Source: Cellvibrio japonicus Ueda107
GTDB taxonomy: Bacteria > Pseudomonadota > Gammaproteobacteria > Pseudomonadales > Cellvibrionaceae
Assembly (NCBI RefSeq): GCF_000019225.1
Contig: NC_010995.1
Span: 3,418,501 to 3,482,500, forward strand
Direction: 5' to 3'
DNA length: 64,000 nucleotides
Of the stretch, positions 9,526-19,085 are shown piece by piece; positions within the stretch are counted from its first letter, which is position 1, and every line of letters begins with the position of its first letter. The position numbers and the translations under genes were made by a program. The notes below the pieces were generated by a model. That model had not been told where the DNA came from, searched no databases, and was given only the letters and a program-made list of their open reading frames with translations.

Positions 9526-10437
9526 TCAGGCAACAGCTAATGGGCGCAAATAATCGATGGGAACGGGCTGTTCATCCTCAAAAGTAACCCACTCCCAAGC
9601 ATCTTTTTGTTCAAGAAGCAGCCGAAGCGCACGGTTATTAAGAGAGTGACCCGATTTGTGAGCACGGAAGTCCGCCAGCAAACCATGGCCCAGCATATAC
9701 AGGTCACCAATGGCATCCAGGATTTTGTGCTTGACGAACTCATCCTCAAAACGCAAACCATCTTCGTTCAGGATTCGGTACTCACCTACCACAATGGCGT
9801 TAGCCATACTGCCACCCTGGGCAAGTCCCTTGGAGCGAAGGTATTCAATCTCATGCATAAAACCAAAGGTACGGGCACGACTGACTTCTTTTACAAAGGA
9901 CGCCGTTGAAAACTCAACCTCGGTCTGGGGGCGTCGATCACGAAAGACGGGATGGTCAAATTCAATACTAAAGTTAACCTTGAAACCGTCGAATGGCGTA
10001 AAGCTGGCGTATTTATCGCCATCGCGCAGAGTCACTTCTTTTTTAACACGCAGAAACTTTTTCGGGGCATCCTGTTCCAGGACACCGGCCGACTGGATCA
10101 GGAATACAAACGGCCCGGCGCTGCCATCCATAATGGGGATTTCTGCCGAGTCCAACTCAATCACTGCATTATCAACACCCAATCCAGCCATAGCAGACAT
10201 CAGGTGTTCAACGGTAGACACACGCACGTCGCCTTTGATGAGGCATGTTGATAAGGTGGTCTCACCAACATTGTAAGGATTGGCAGGAATTTCAACCGGC
10301 GGATTCAGGTCGACACGACGGAATACAATGCCGAAATCGGCTGGCGCAGGAAGCAGAGTCAGCTGGATAGGCTTACCGGTATGCAAGCCAACACCCGTGG
10401 CACGGATAGGATTTTTCAGGGTTCTTTGTTTCAGCAT
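9526..10437 (-). CDS. lpxC: UDP-3-O-acyl-N-acetylglucosamine deacetylase
   Basis: LpxC is the zinc-dependent deacetylase that commits UDP-acyl-GlcNAc to lipid A synthesis. The start at 10437 (MLKQRTLKNPIRATGVGLHTG) gives 303 residues, the normal length, and has a strong GGAGGA ribosome site 8 bases upstream; the open frame extending to 10542 is not needed. Zinc ligands are in VEHLMSAMAG (His) and KHKILDAIGD (His and Asp). It follows ftsZ, the usual order in gammaproteobacteria, but a large hairpin separates the two genes. LpxC amount is usually set by FtsH proteolysis; the C-terminus here ends LRPLAVA. Confidence 0.97.
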   Translation of the reverse strand: MLKQRTLKNPIRATGVGLHTGKPIQLTLLPAPADFGIVFRRVDLNPPVEIPANPYNVGETTLSTCLIKGDVRVSTVEHLMSAMAGLGVDNAVIELDSAEIPIMDGSAGPFVFLIQSAGVLEQDAPKKFLRVKKEVTLRDGDKYASFTPFDGFKVNFSIEFDHPVFRDRRPQTEVEFSTASFVKEVSRARTFGFMHEIEYLRSKGLAQGGSMANAIVVGEYRILNEDGLRFEDEFVKHKILDAIGDLYMLGHGLLADFRAHKSGHSLNNRALRLLLEQKDAWEWVTFEDEQPVPIDYLRPLAVA

Positions 10438-10594
10438 CTGGACTTCCTCCAAATTCCACCAGAACAAGCGGAACAATTCGTGGTTTAGCGCCGCTATGGT
10501 AACAATCCAGAGATAGTTGAACCAGTTAACACAAACAATCACCCCTATAAATAAGGGGTATGAACTTTTATAGCTGGTTGAAATGCAATCAAAC

Positions 10595-10643
10595 GATCAA
10601 ACCGGGTCATCTGTGGGTGTGGCACAGATGGCCCGGTTTGATC
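10595..10643. repeat. long hairpin between ftsZ and lpxC
   Basis: GATCAAACCGGG (10595-10606) pairs with CCCGGTTTGATC (10632-10643), and CATCTGTG (10608-10615) pairs with CACAGATG (10623-10630), with one mismatched position between the two blocks and a 7-nt loop. That makes 20 paired bases. There is no following T run on the minus strand. It may insulate lpxC from dcw read-through, serve as an RNase site or act as an attenuator. Confidence 0.7.
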
Positions 10644-10719
10644 CACAAATTTACAACGATCGACAATATCGCCAATCCTGCGGCAAATATCGCCAAAGTA
10701 CAGCAAACCTGTGCGCTAA

Positions 10720-11895
10720 CTAGTCAGCCTGGCGACGCAGGAAAGCAGGAATGTCCAGGTATTCCAACTCTTTTTCACCCAGGGGCGCCGCCAATGCCGC
10801 CGCCGAAGAGCCATGGCTGTTGGCACGCAAGTGGGCAGGACGATCCAGTGCTGCATAATCAACCGGTGCGCTGCTGCTGCGCCGGGTATTATCGACCACC
10901 ACTTTGGTAGGCGCTGGTTTAGTCTCTTTAGCCTGGGTTGTAATACCAAGGCCAGTTGCCACTACTGTCACTCGCAGTTCGTTGGTCAACTCCGGATCAA
11001 TGACTGTACCCACCACAACCGTTGCATCGGCAGAGGCAAACTCTTCGATAGTGCTGCCCACTTCTGAATATTCACCCAGGGACAAATCGATACCGGCGGT
11101 GATATTCACCAGGATACCGCGTGCACCTTGCAGGTTGACGTCCTCCAACAGCGGGCTGCGAATTGCCGCTTCCGCCGCTTCGCGTGCACGATTTTCACCC
11201 GTCGCGCGACCGGTTCCCATCATCGCCATACCCATTTCAGACATCACCGTACGCACGTCAGCGAAGTCAACGTTGATCATACCCGGACGGATGATCAGGT
11301 CCGCAATACCCTGCACTGCGCCCAACAATACGTTGTTGGCTGCCTTGAAGGCATCGAGCAAGCTGGTGGATTTACCCAGTACCGACAGGAGTTTTTCATT
11401 GGGAATAGTGATCAGCGAATCAACGCGGGCACTCAGTTCCTTAATGCCTTCCTCTGCAATCACCATGCGCTTGCGCCCCTCGAACGGGAAAGGCTTGGTG
11501 ACTACCGCAACCGTGAGGATACCCAAGTCACGCGCGACCTCGGCAACCACAGGTGCAGCACCAGTACCTGTACCGCCCCCCATACCTGCAGCGATAAACA
11601 CCATATCAGCGCCGCGCAGTACTTCGGCAATACGCTCGCGATCTTCCATCGCCGCCTGGCGACCGACCTCCGGGTTGGCACCAGCACCCAGGCCTTTGGT
11701 CATCGAGTGACCCAACTGCAAGACGGTGCGGGTATCAATATCTTTCAATGCCTGTGCATCGGTATTGGCGCAGATAAATTCCACACCCTCAATCTTACTG
11801 GCAATCATGTGTTTGACGGCATTGCCACCGCCACCACCGACACCAATCACCTTAATAACAGCGCTTTGCTGGAGACTATCAATCAACTCAAACAT
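10720..11895 (-). CDS. ftsZ: cell division protein FtsZ
   Basis: FtsZ is the tubulin-like GTPase that forms the Z-ring at mid-cell. The glycine-rich GTP site GMGGGTGTGAAP, the N-terminal IKVIGVGGGGGNAV and the T7-loop region NVDFADVRTVM are intact. A variable linker with Ser, Pro and Ala leads to the conserved C-terminal peptide LEYLDIPAFLRRQAD that binds FtsA and ZipA. I chose ATG 11895 (MFELIDSL, AGGGG 7 bases upstream) rather than the GTG two codons earlier. The 391-residue length is typical. Confidence 0.98.
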   Translation of the reverse strand: MFELIDSLQQSAVIKVIGVGGGGGNAVKHMIASKIEGVEFICANTDAQALKDIDTRTVLQLGHSMTKGLGAGANPEVGRQAAMEDRERIAEVLRGADMVFIAAGMGGGTGTGAAPVVAEVARDLGILTVAVVTKPFPFEGRKRMVIAEEGIKELSARVDSLITIPNEKLLSVLGKSTSLLDAFKAANNVLLGAVQGIADLIIRPGMINVDFADVRTVMSEMGMAMMGTGRATGENRAREAAEAAIRSPLLEDVNLQGARGILVNITAGIDLSLGEYSEVGSTIEEFASADATVVVGTVIDPELTNELRVTVVATGLGITTQAKETKPAPTKVVVDNTRRSSSAPVDYAALDRPAHLRANSHGSSAAALAAPLGEKELEYLDIPAFLRRQAD

Positions 11896-11948
11896 GGCCA
11901 CACCCCTTTTGTTTCCTTGAAAAGCATTAAAAACTGGTTGAAAACGGA

Positions 11949-13187
11949 TTAAAAATTACTCTGAAACATTTTCTTTATTTTGCTTAATAAGGAACCGGAA
12001 GATTCCTTATTACTGGTATTGCTATAACCTCGCTCCTGGTGCTGCTTCATCGCATAGATCAGCAAACCGACACCGGTCGAATAAACCGGATTGTTAACAA
12101 TGTCAGACAAGCCACGGATATTTTGCGGTGCTCCCAGGCGAACCGGCATATGGAAAATCTCCTCAGCCAATTCAATAACACCTTCCATTTTCGATGTGCC
12201 GCCGGTCAATACAATGCCGGCAGCAATCAAATCCTCATAACCACTGCGGCGCAATTCTGCCTGCACCAGGGTAAATAATTCGTCGTAACGGGGCTCAACA
12301 ACCTCAGCCAATGCCTGACGCGACAAATCGCGCGGCTGGCGATCCCCTACACTGGGAACCTTGATGGTTTCATCCGGGCTGGTCAGCTTGGCCAGTGCAC
12401 AGGCATATTTGATTTTAATTTCTTCGGCATTCGGTGTCGGAGTGCGCAACGCCATGGCGATGTCATTGGTCACCTGGTCACCGGCAATCGGAATCACTCC
12501 GGTATGGCGAATGGCACCGTCCTTAAAGATGGCGATATCCGTTGTACCTCCACCAATGTCGACCACACACACACCTAACTCTTTTTCATCATCCGTCAGC
12601 ACGGCATAACTGGACGCCAACTGCTCAAGAATGATGTCTTCAACCTCAAGCCCACAGCGGCGGATACACTTTTCAATATTTTGTGCTGCATTCACCGCAC
12701 AGGTGACCAGGTGAACCTTGGCTTCCAGGCGAACCCCGGACATTCCCAGAGGCTCTTTAACACCATCCTGATCGTCGATCAAAAACTCCTGCGGCAGGAT
12801 ATGCAAAATTTTCTGGTCCGCCGGAATGGCTACTGCCTGGGCAGCATCGATAACCCGCTCCAAATCCTGGGAAAACACTTCGCGATCGCGAATCGCCACA
12901 ATGCCATGGGAGTTGAGGCTGCGAATATGGCTCCCGGCGATGCCGGCATAAACAGAATGAATCTGGCAACCGGCCATCAATTCGGCCTCTTCAATCGCGC
13001 GCTGAATTGATAACACCGTCGATTCAATATTAACCACTACACCTTTTTTCAGCCCGGTGGAGCGATGTGAGCCTATACCGACGATTTCCAGCTGGCCTTC
13101 CGGGGTAATGGCACCAACAATAGCAACAACCTTGGATGTACCTATATCCAGGCCGACTATCATTTTGTTGTCACTGGTATTTGCCAT
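11949..13187 (-). CDS. ftsA: cell division protein FtsA
   Basis: FtsA is the actin-like ATPase that tethers FtsZ to the membrane and recruits later divisome proteins. The phosphate-binding motif MIVGLDIGTSKVVAIV is at the N-terminus and CVVDIGGGTTDIAI at the second phosphate site. The C-terminus SKIKKMFQSNF is the amphipathic membrane-targeting helix. 412 residues, as expected. It lies 42 bases after ftsQ and 53 before ftsZ. Confidence 0.97.
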   Translation of the reverse strand: MANTSDNKMIVGLDIGTSKVVAIVGAITPEGQLEIVGIGSHRSTGLKKGVVVNIESTVLSIQRAIEEAELMAGCQIHSVYAGIAGSHIRSLNSHGIVAIRDREVFSQDLERVIDAAQAVAIPADQKILHILPQEFLIDDQDGVKEPLGMSGVRLEAKVHLVTCAVNAAQNIEKCIRRCGLEVEDIILEQLASSYAVLTDDEKELGVCVVDIGGGTTDIAIFKDGAIRHTGVIPIAGDQVTNDIAMALRTPTPNAEEIKIKYACALAKLTSPDETIKVPSVGDRQPRDLSRQALAEVVEPRYDELFTLVQAELRRSGYEDLIAAGIVLTGGTSKMEGVIELAEEIFHMPVRLGAPQNIRGLSDIVNNPVYSTGVGLLIYAMKQHQERGYSNTSNKESSGSLLSKIKKMFQSNF

Positions 13188-13229
13188 TCAGTAAACCTCG
13201 TCTGCGGACACTCGGGTCTGTTTGTCATG

Positions 13230-14354
13230 TTAAGGATGCGTTGGCGCATTCCGGGTCGCATTTGTCGTCGCGGCTGCAGCGCGCAAGTATTTTTTTGCCG
13301 ACTCTGAACCCTCTACCCAGCGCACCGCCAGACCGTTGGAGTAGCGAACATCAATCGCTGCAATATCTATCCAGACGCTGTTTAAGTGCGTGTCGTATAC
13401 AGTAACAAATCGGCGCATTTTTTCCATCACCTTATCGCGTCCAATTGCGATTTCTACATCATTTTTTAAGGTTAAACGCCAGGATTTTTTGTTATCGCAT
13501 TTCAACGCGATCACATCCAATCCACGCGAGCGCAACAACTGCGATAAATCCTGGTACTGCTGCAAGATTTCCACCGCGTCAGATTCATTTCCCTGGAGCC
13601 AGGGCAACCCCGACAAACGGTCGATTTCTTTTACACGAACAATCTGTCCACGCTGATTCAGAAACCCATCACCCCAGCGTGCAATGGGTTTTTGTTCGGC
13701 AATTTTTACCACCAAGGTATCCGGCCAACGGCGCTGCAAACTGACAGAATCGACCCAGGGATCATCAGTCAATGTTCGCTTTAGGCGCATCAAATCCAAC
13801 TGCAAAAAGTTGTTATCAATTTCATCACTGATTAACTCAGTCGCCCGCGCTTTGGTGATGAAATGAAACTCACCTTCAACAACCACACTTTTAAAGGGCC
13901 GCTCCAGCAATTTTTCGAGCGGTTCATAAGCCCAATAGCCGCCAACTGCAAGGCAAACCATCAGGGGAACCCATAGCCAGCGTGGATCAAACCAGGCGAA
14001 AAAATCCGGTTTGGCTACCCTCGCCTTATGGTTTCCCATGCGTTCACCGCGCGGAGTTACCCGCGCATAGCCCTGTTCACGTCTCGCCGGTCGCGTGGGC
14101 CGCTCCGTTGATGTATCCGCCGACTGTCGACGGCGAGGATTGGGAGCCTCCAGCAATACATCGGGCACCATGTCTTCCCTGGAGTCCATGAGTACATCCC
14201 GCGGTGGCGACTTGCGCTCACGTCGACGCGGAGTTGCCGGCACCTCATCCAAAATATCCAGCGGAGACCCCAAGCTCGGTTCTATACGTGGTTCTACGCG
14301 CGTAAAATCTTCGCCATCATGCGCTGATGAATCACGACCTCCCCGCCTGCGCAT
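13230..14354 (-). CDS. ftsQ: cell division protein FtsQ (long cytoplasmic N-terminus)
   Basis: FtsQ is a bitopic membrane protein that links early and late divisome proteins through FtsB/FtsL. A transmembrane segment (WLWVPLMVCLAVGGYWAY) lies about residues 128-146, followed by a POTRA domain (FKSVVVEGEFHFITKA) and the FtsQ domain (WVDSVSLQRRWPDTLVVKIAEQKPIARWG). At 374 residues it is about 90-100 longer than the E. coli protein; the extra length is an Arg/Pro/Asp-rich N-terminal tail. ATG 14354 lies 3 bases after the ddl stop; a later start, for instance MGNHKARVAKPDFF, would give a conventional length and cannot be excluded. Confidence 0.9.
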   Translation of the reverse strand: MRRRGGRDSSAHDGEDFTRVEPRIEPSLGSPLDILDEVPATPRRRERKSPPRDVLMDSREDMVPDVLLEAPNPRRRQSADTSTERPTRPARREQGYARVTPRGERMGNHKARVAKPDFFAWFDPRWLWVPLMVCLAVGGYWAYEPLEKLLERPFKSVVVEGEFHFITKARATELISDEIDNNFLQLDLMRLKRTLTDDPWVDSVSLQRRWPDTLVVKIAEQKPIARWGDGFLNQRGQIVRVKEIDRLSGLPWLQGNESDAVEILQQYQDLSQLLRSRGLDVIALKCDNKKSWRLTLKNDVEIAIGRDKVMEKMRRFVTVYDTHLNSVWIDIAAIDVRYSNGLAVRWVEGSESAKKYLRAAAATTNATRNAPTHP

Positions 14355-14357
14355 AAC

Positions 14358-15344
14358 CTACGCAACAACCTCACTGCCTGCGGTCACAAGGCTGGCACGC
14401 AGAATGGTGACAACCAATTCGGTAAAACTTAACCCTACTGCTTTTGCGGCCATGGGAACCAGGCTATGGCTCGTCATTCCCGGTGCGGTATTCACCTCCA
14501 ACAAATAAAAATTTTGTTGTGCGTCAGCCATAACATCAACACGCCCCCAACCGCGGCACCCCAGGACATTAAAGGCAGTCAATGCCAACTGCTTTAGTTC
14601 CTGTTCTTTTTCAGCAGACAAGCCGCAAGGGCAGATATAGCGAGTATCTTCAGCAATATATTTGGCATTGAAGTCGTAGAAGCTGTGGTCAGTTTCCAGT
14701 CGGATGGGGGGCAAGGCCTCGCCATCAAGGATGGCAACGGTATATTCCGCACCGACAATCAAACGTTCAGCCAGTACACTGCCTTGATAGTCAGTCGCCT
14801 TTACAAAGGCGGCCTGTAAATCTTCTGCCGTTTTTACCCGCGACATACCGATACTGGAACCTTCGTTGGCAGGTTTAACCATCACTTCCCCACCGAGGCG
14901 TTTCAACTCAGCCACAAAATCTGATTCGCGCGTGAGCACCGCAAATTCCGGTGTAGGCAAATGTTGCGCAGAACTCTGACTGTAACCACACCATAAAAAT
15001 TTGGTACGCAGTTTGTCCATCGCCAGGGCCGAGGACTGCACGTCGCTGCCGGTATAGGGAATATGTAAAAACTCCAATAACGCCTGAATACGACCGTCTT
15101 CACCACCGGGGCCGTGCAACATCAAAAATGCACGATCGATATTGGCGGCCTGGATATCGGCAATTACATTGTCACCCACATCAATGGCAACATGATCGAT
15201 ACCCGCGTCCTCCAGCGCAGCAATCACCGCAGCACCACTTTGCAGCGAAATCTCGCGCTCCGCAGACAGGCCACCATAGAGCACGCCGACACGCCCCAAC
15301 TGTTGCTTCAATGTTTCATCAATAGGCAGCTTGACTGCTTGCAT
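14358..15344 (-). CDS. ddl: D-alanine--D-alanine ligase
   Basis: Ddl joins two D-alanines with ATP to make the dipeptide added by MurF. The ATP-grasp enzyme shows GVLYGGLSAEREISL, MLHGPGGEDGRIQ, KPANEGSSIGMSRV and the metal-binding end LLEVNTAPGMTSHSL. Its 328 residues and its position between murC and ftsQ identify the DdlB type. murB, found here in some bacteria, is absent. Confidence 0.96.
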   Translation of the reverse strand: MQAVKLPIDETLKQQLGRVGVLYGGLSAEREISLQSGAAVIAALEDAGIDHVAIDVGDNVIADIQAANIDRAFLMLHGPGGEDGRIQALLEFLHIPYTGSDVQSSALAMDKLRTKFLWCGYSQSSAQHLPTPEFAVLTRESDFVAELKRLGGEVMVKPANEGSSIGMSRVKTAEDLQAAFVKATDYQGSVLAERLIVGAEYTVAILDGEALPPIRLETDHSFYDFNAKYIAEDTRYICPCGLSAEKEQELKQLALTAFNVLGCRGWGRVDVMADAQQNFYLLEVNTAPGMTSHSLVPMAAKAVGLSFTELVVTILRASLVTAGSEVVA

Positions 15345-15380
15345 AACCGCATAAACCTCTAAAGCCAGGCTTTCAAAAAA

Positions 15381-16805
15381 TTATTTCAATTGGCGTTTGG
15401 CAAGTTCCGGGGCGAGCACACCCACATTGCCGGCGCCCTGGGTAATCACTATGTCGCCAGCGCGCACCAGATCCTTGATTACATCCGGTACACCATCTAC
15501 CGTCTCCACAAAAACAGGTTCAATAACACCACGTGCACGGATACTGCGACACAAGTGGCGACTGTCTGCACCGGGGATCGGCTCTTCGCCAGCGCTGTAA
15601 ACTTCGAGCATAACCAGTGCATCAACGGTGGAGAGCACTTCGACAAAATCTTCGTAAAGATCGCGTGTGCGCGTGAAACGATGTGGCTGGTAAACCATCA
15701 CCAGGCGACGCTCCGGCCAACCATCGCGCACAGCTTTAATAACCGCAGCCACTTCGCGCGGATGATGACCGTAATCATCCACCAGCATGGTACTGCCATC
15801 ACCCACCGGGAAATTGCCATACACCTGGAAGCGACGGCCAACCCCCTGGAAGTTAGCCAATCCAGCCTGGATAGCGGAATCGCTGATACCTTCGTCAGTC
15901 GCAACCGCAATAACTGCTGTGGCATTGAGCACGTTGTGAATACCGGGAATATTCAAACGGATGTGCAAGGGCTCAGGATTGCCAGGACGCAACACATCAA
16001 ACTCAGAAGACATTTTATCCTGACGGATATTGGTTGCCCGGAAATCACAATGTTCGTTAAAACCATAGGTCAGGATTGGGCGCGCCACATCGGGAATAAT
16101 GTCGCGAATCACCGGGTCTTCGCCGCAGACAACCGCCAAACCGTAAAAGGGCAGGTTGTGCAAAAATTCCACGAAGGTTTTTTTCAGCCTGGAAAAATCC
16201 CCGCCATAGGTTTCCATGTGGTCTGCATCGATATTGGTCACTATGGCAACCATCGGTTGTAAATGCAGAAACGACGCATCGCTCTCATCGGCTTCAGCCA
16301 CCAGATAACGACTGCCACCCAATTGCGCATTGGTGCCGGTGCTATTGACCAAGCCACCAATAATAAAGGTAGGATCAAGATCAGCAGCGGCCAGGATAGA
16401 TGCCAACAAACTGGTGGTGGTAGTTTTTCCATGGGTACCGGCGACGGCAATGCCATGGCGGTAACGCATCAGCTCGCCCAACATTTCTGCACGGCGCACT
16501 ACCGGGATACGCAGCTCGCGCGCGCCCACTACTTCGGGGTTGGTATTGTTGACCGCACTGGAATTAACCACTACATCGGCGCCTTGTACATTGCTCGCAT
16601 CATGTCCGATAAAGATACGGGCACCTTTTTGCACCAGCCGCTCAGTCACACTGGATGCCTTAATATCAGAGCCAGAAATTTCATAACCCTGGTTCAACAA
16701 GACTTCAGCAATACCACTCATACCGGCACCGCCGATGCCGATAAAATGAATGCGTCGAATACGGCGCATCTCAGGCACTTCATATGCACCAATGGATTTA
16801 TCCAT
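15381..16805 (-). CDS. murC: UDP-N-acetylmuramate--L-alanine ligase
   Basis: MurC adds L-alanine, the first residue of the peptidoglycan stem peptide. The UDP-binding IHFIGIGGAGMSGIAEVL, the ATP site GTHGKTTTTSL and the conserved DDYGHHPREV are all present. 474 residues fit the family. The start ATG at 16805 overlaps the end of murG by 8 bases, suggesting translational coupling. Confidence 0.97.
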   Translation of the reverse strand: MDKSIGAYEVPEMRRIRRIHFIGIGGAGMSGIAEVLLNQGYEISGSDIKASSVTERLVQKGARIFIGHDASNVQGADVVVNSSAVNNTNPEVVGARELRIPVVRRAEMLGELMRYRHGIAVAGTHGKTTTTSLLASILAAADLDPTFIIGGLVNSTGTNAQLGGSRYLVAEADESDASFLHLQPMVAIVTNIDADHMETYGGDFSRLKKTFVEFLHNLPFYGLAVVCGEDPVIRDIIPDVARPILTYGFNEHCDFRATNIRQDKMSSEFDVLRPGNPEPLHIRLNIPGIHNVLNATAVIAVATDEGISDSAIQAGLANFQGVGRRFQVYGNFPVGDGSTMLVDDYGHHPREVAAVIKAVRDGWPERRLVMVYQPHRFTRTRDLYEDFVEVLSTVDALVMLEVYSAGEEPIPGADSRHLCRSIRARGVIEPVFVETVDGVPDVIKDLVRAGDIVITQGAGNVGVLAPELAKRQLK

Positions 16806-17889
16806 GGGCTACCTCCACACAAACATTGGCTACCGTCGCCGCCGCATTTGGATGCGCTAAATGTTGCGCGCGTTGCGCCATCGCCATAAGCGCAGGGCGA
16901 TCGGCCAATGTGGTTGATAAAAGCGCAGCCAAATCCGCTGCGGTCAATGTTTGTTGCACCAATGCCACCCCGGCATTGGCACTGGCGAGGATATGGGCAT
17001 TGCGGGTTTGGTGATCATCGATGGCTGTCGGCAGGGGAATCAATGCCGATGCCACACCGGCCGCCATTAATTCCGATACGGTTAATGCACCAGCGCGACA
17101 AATCACCAAATCAGCCCAGGCATAGGCAGCGGCCATGTCCTCAATAAACGGTTCAACCCGGGCATTCACTTGTTGCTGCAAGTAAAGCGCTGCCGTGGAT
17201 TCGCCATGGGCCTTACCTGTTTGATGCCACACCTCAGGGCGCTGACCTTCATTCAGTTGAGCCAGGGCCATCGGTAATAATTCATTAATCGCTTTTGCTC
17301 CCAGGCTGCCACCAAGCACTAATAGATGCGGGTGCTCTTGTGCGCGCGCTTGATAGCGCTCTGCCACAGGCGGCAATTGATAAATAGAGGGACGCACCGG
17401 ATTGCCTACCACTTTTACAACCCTGGTTGATGTGTTGTGGAATGCACCATCAAATGCCGCTAATACTCGTTGTGCAATACGCGCCAAGAGTCTGTTGGTG
17501 GTACCGGCAACGGCATTTTGTTCATGGATCACCAAGGGCTTGCCCAGTAACCGGGCTGCAACACCGCCAGGGCCAGATGCAAAACCACCGAATCCCAGCA
17601 CCAGGTCTGCATTCATTTTGCGAATAATGCTAATGGCCTGGAAAACAGCCTTGGTAATCAGGAAGGGGGCTTTTAATAATCCTGTTAAACCGCGCCCGCG
17701 AACGCCCTCAACCGAAATCAGGTTGAGGGGAATATTGGCTTTAGGTACAAGCGTGTTTTCTATGCCTTTAGCCGTGCCCAGCCATTCAACAAGTGCACCG
17801 CGCGCGCGCAATTCTTCTGCAACGGCCAGCGCAGGAAACACATGCCCACCGGTGCCGCCAGCCATGACCAGGATACTCAGGGTTTTCAT
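16798..17889 (-). CDS. murG: lipid II synthase (UDP-GlcNAc transferase)
   Basis: MurG transfers GlcNAc from UDP-GlcNAc to lipid I at the inner face of the membrane. The N-terminal [17 protein letters not shown], the loop [12 protein letters not shown], the conserved HEQNAVAG and the second-domain [15 protein letters not shown] define the GT-B glycosyltransferase. 363 residues. It overlaps ftsW by 4 bases (ATGA) and murC by 8. Confidence 0.97.
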
Positions 17890-19085
17890 GCGCTGGCCTC
17901 CACTAAACGCCGACGCGGGGTTTTGGGCTCCGCGACTGGCTCAGGTACGGCAATGGATGATTCCCATTGGATGCGCATAATGAATGCCATCAATACACAG
18001 CAAATCAGTAAACTACTGCCGCCATAACTGATAAAGGGCAAGGTCAAGCCTTTTGTTGGCAGGAGGCCAGAGGACACGCCAACATTGATAAACACCTGGA
18101 AGCTAAACAAAATTCCGACACCGAATGCAGCCAATGCCGGGAACATGCGCCCTGCGGACAGGTTATTCCTGGCAATCTGTAAAATGCGCACAATCAAGGC
18201 GACAAACAGGCCAACAATGACAACTGCACCGAGCAGTCCGAATTCTTCCGCGATAATGGCAAAAATAAAATCAGTGTGGGCTTCGGGTAAGAAGAAGAGT
18301 TTTTGCAAACTGTTTCCCAAACCGAGCCCCACCCATTCACCGCGCCCAAAACCAATTAGCGATTGGGTTAGCTGGTAACCGGTATTAAATTGATCAGCCC
18401 ATGGATCGAGGAAGGTAATTAAGCGCTGCATACGATAGGGGGACAAAATAGCCACTGCCCCCAAACCCGCCACACCAATCATAATCAACAACAGGAAGTG
18501 CCAAATGCGTACACCGGCAATAAACATCATGGCAAAGACAGTTGCGCTGAGTACCACGGAACTGCCAAAGTCCGGCTCCAGCAATAACAGCCCCACAAAT
18601 ACGCCCACCACCAATAATGGTTTTAAGAAACCTTGCCAACCAAAATGCAATTCCTGATAGCGACGCGCGAAAAAGCTGGCGAAGAAAACCACCGCACAGA
18701 ATTTGGCAATTTCAGACACTTGTACCGAAATAATACCCAGGCTCAACCAACGCTGGCTGCCATTGACTCGCTTTCCGATACCGGGAATCAGTACCACTAC
18801 CAATAAAAAGAGGGTGATTAACAGGAAGGGCCCGGCATAGGCCTGCCAGACACTGGTTGGGATACATACGACAAACAGGGCCAGCACCATCCCCATGACC
18901 ATATACACCACATGGCGTTTGGCAAAAAACCAGGCATCGTCATAAGTGACGGCTGCAAATGATACGGATGCAGACGCAACCATCACCAAACCAATAGACA
19001 TCAAGGCCAGCCACAAACACAGGAGTGTCCAGTCGATACGCAGGCTCAATGGCAATTGATGGTTTGGAATGGCGGATAGGCTCAT
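17886..19085 (-). CDS. ftsW: septal peptidoglycan glycosyltransferase FtsW
   Basis: FtsW is the SEDS-family polymerase working with FtsI to make septal peptidoglycan. The start ATG 19085 ([19 protein letters not shown]) makes an ATGA overlap with murD; the open frame extending further upstream lies inside murD. About ten transmembrane helices are predicted by eye. SEDS motifs [44 protein letters not shown] and [10 protein letters not shown] are intact. 399 residues. Confidence 0.96.
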
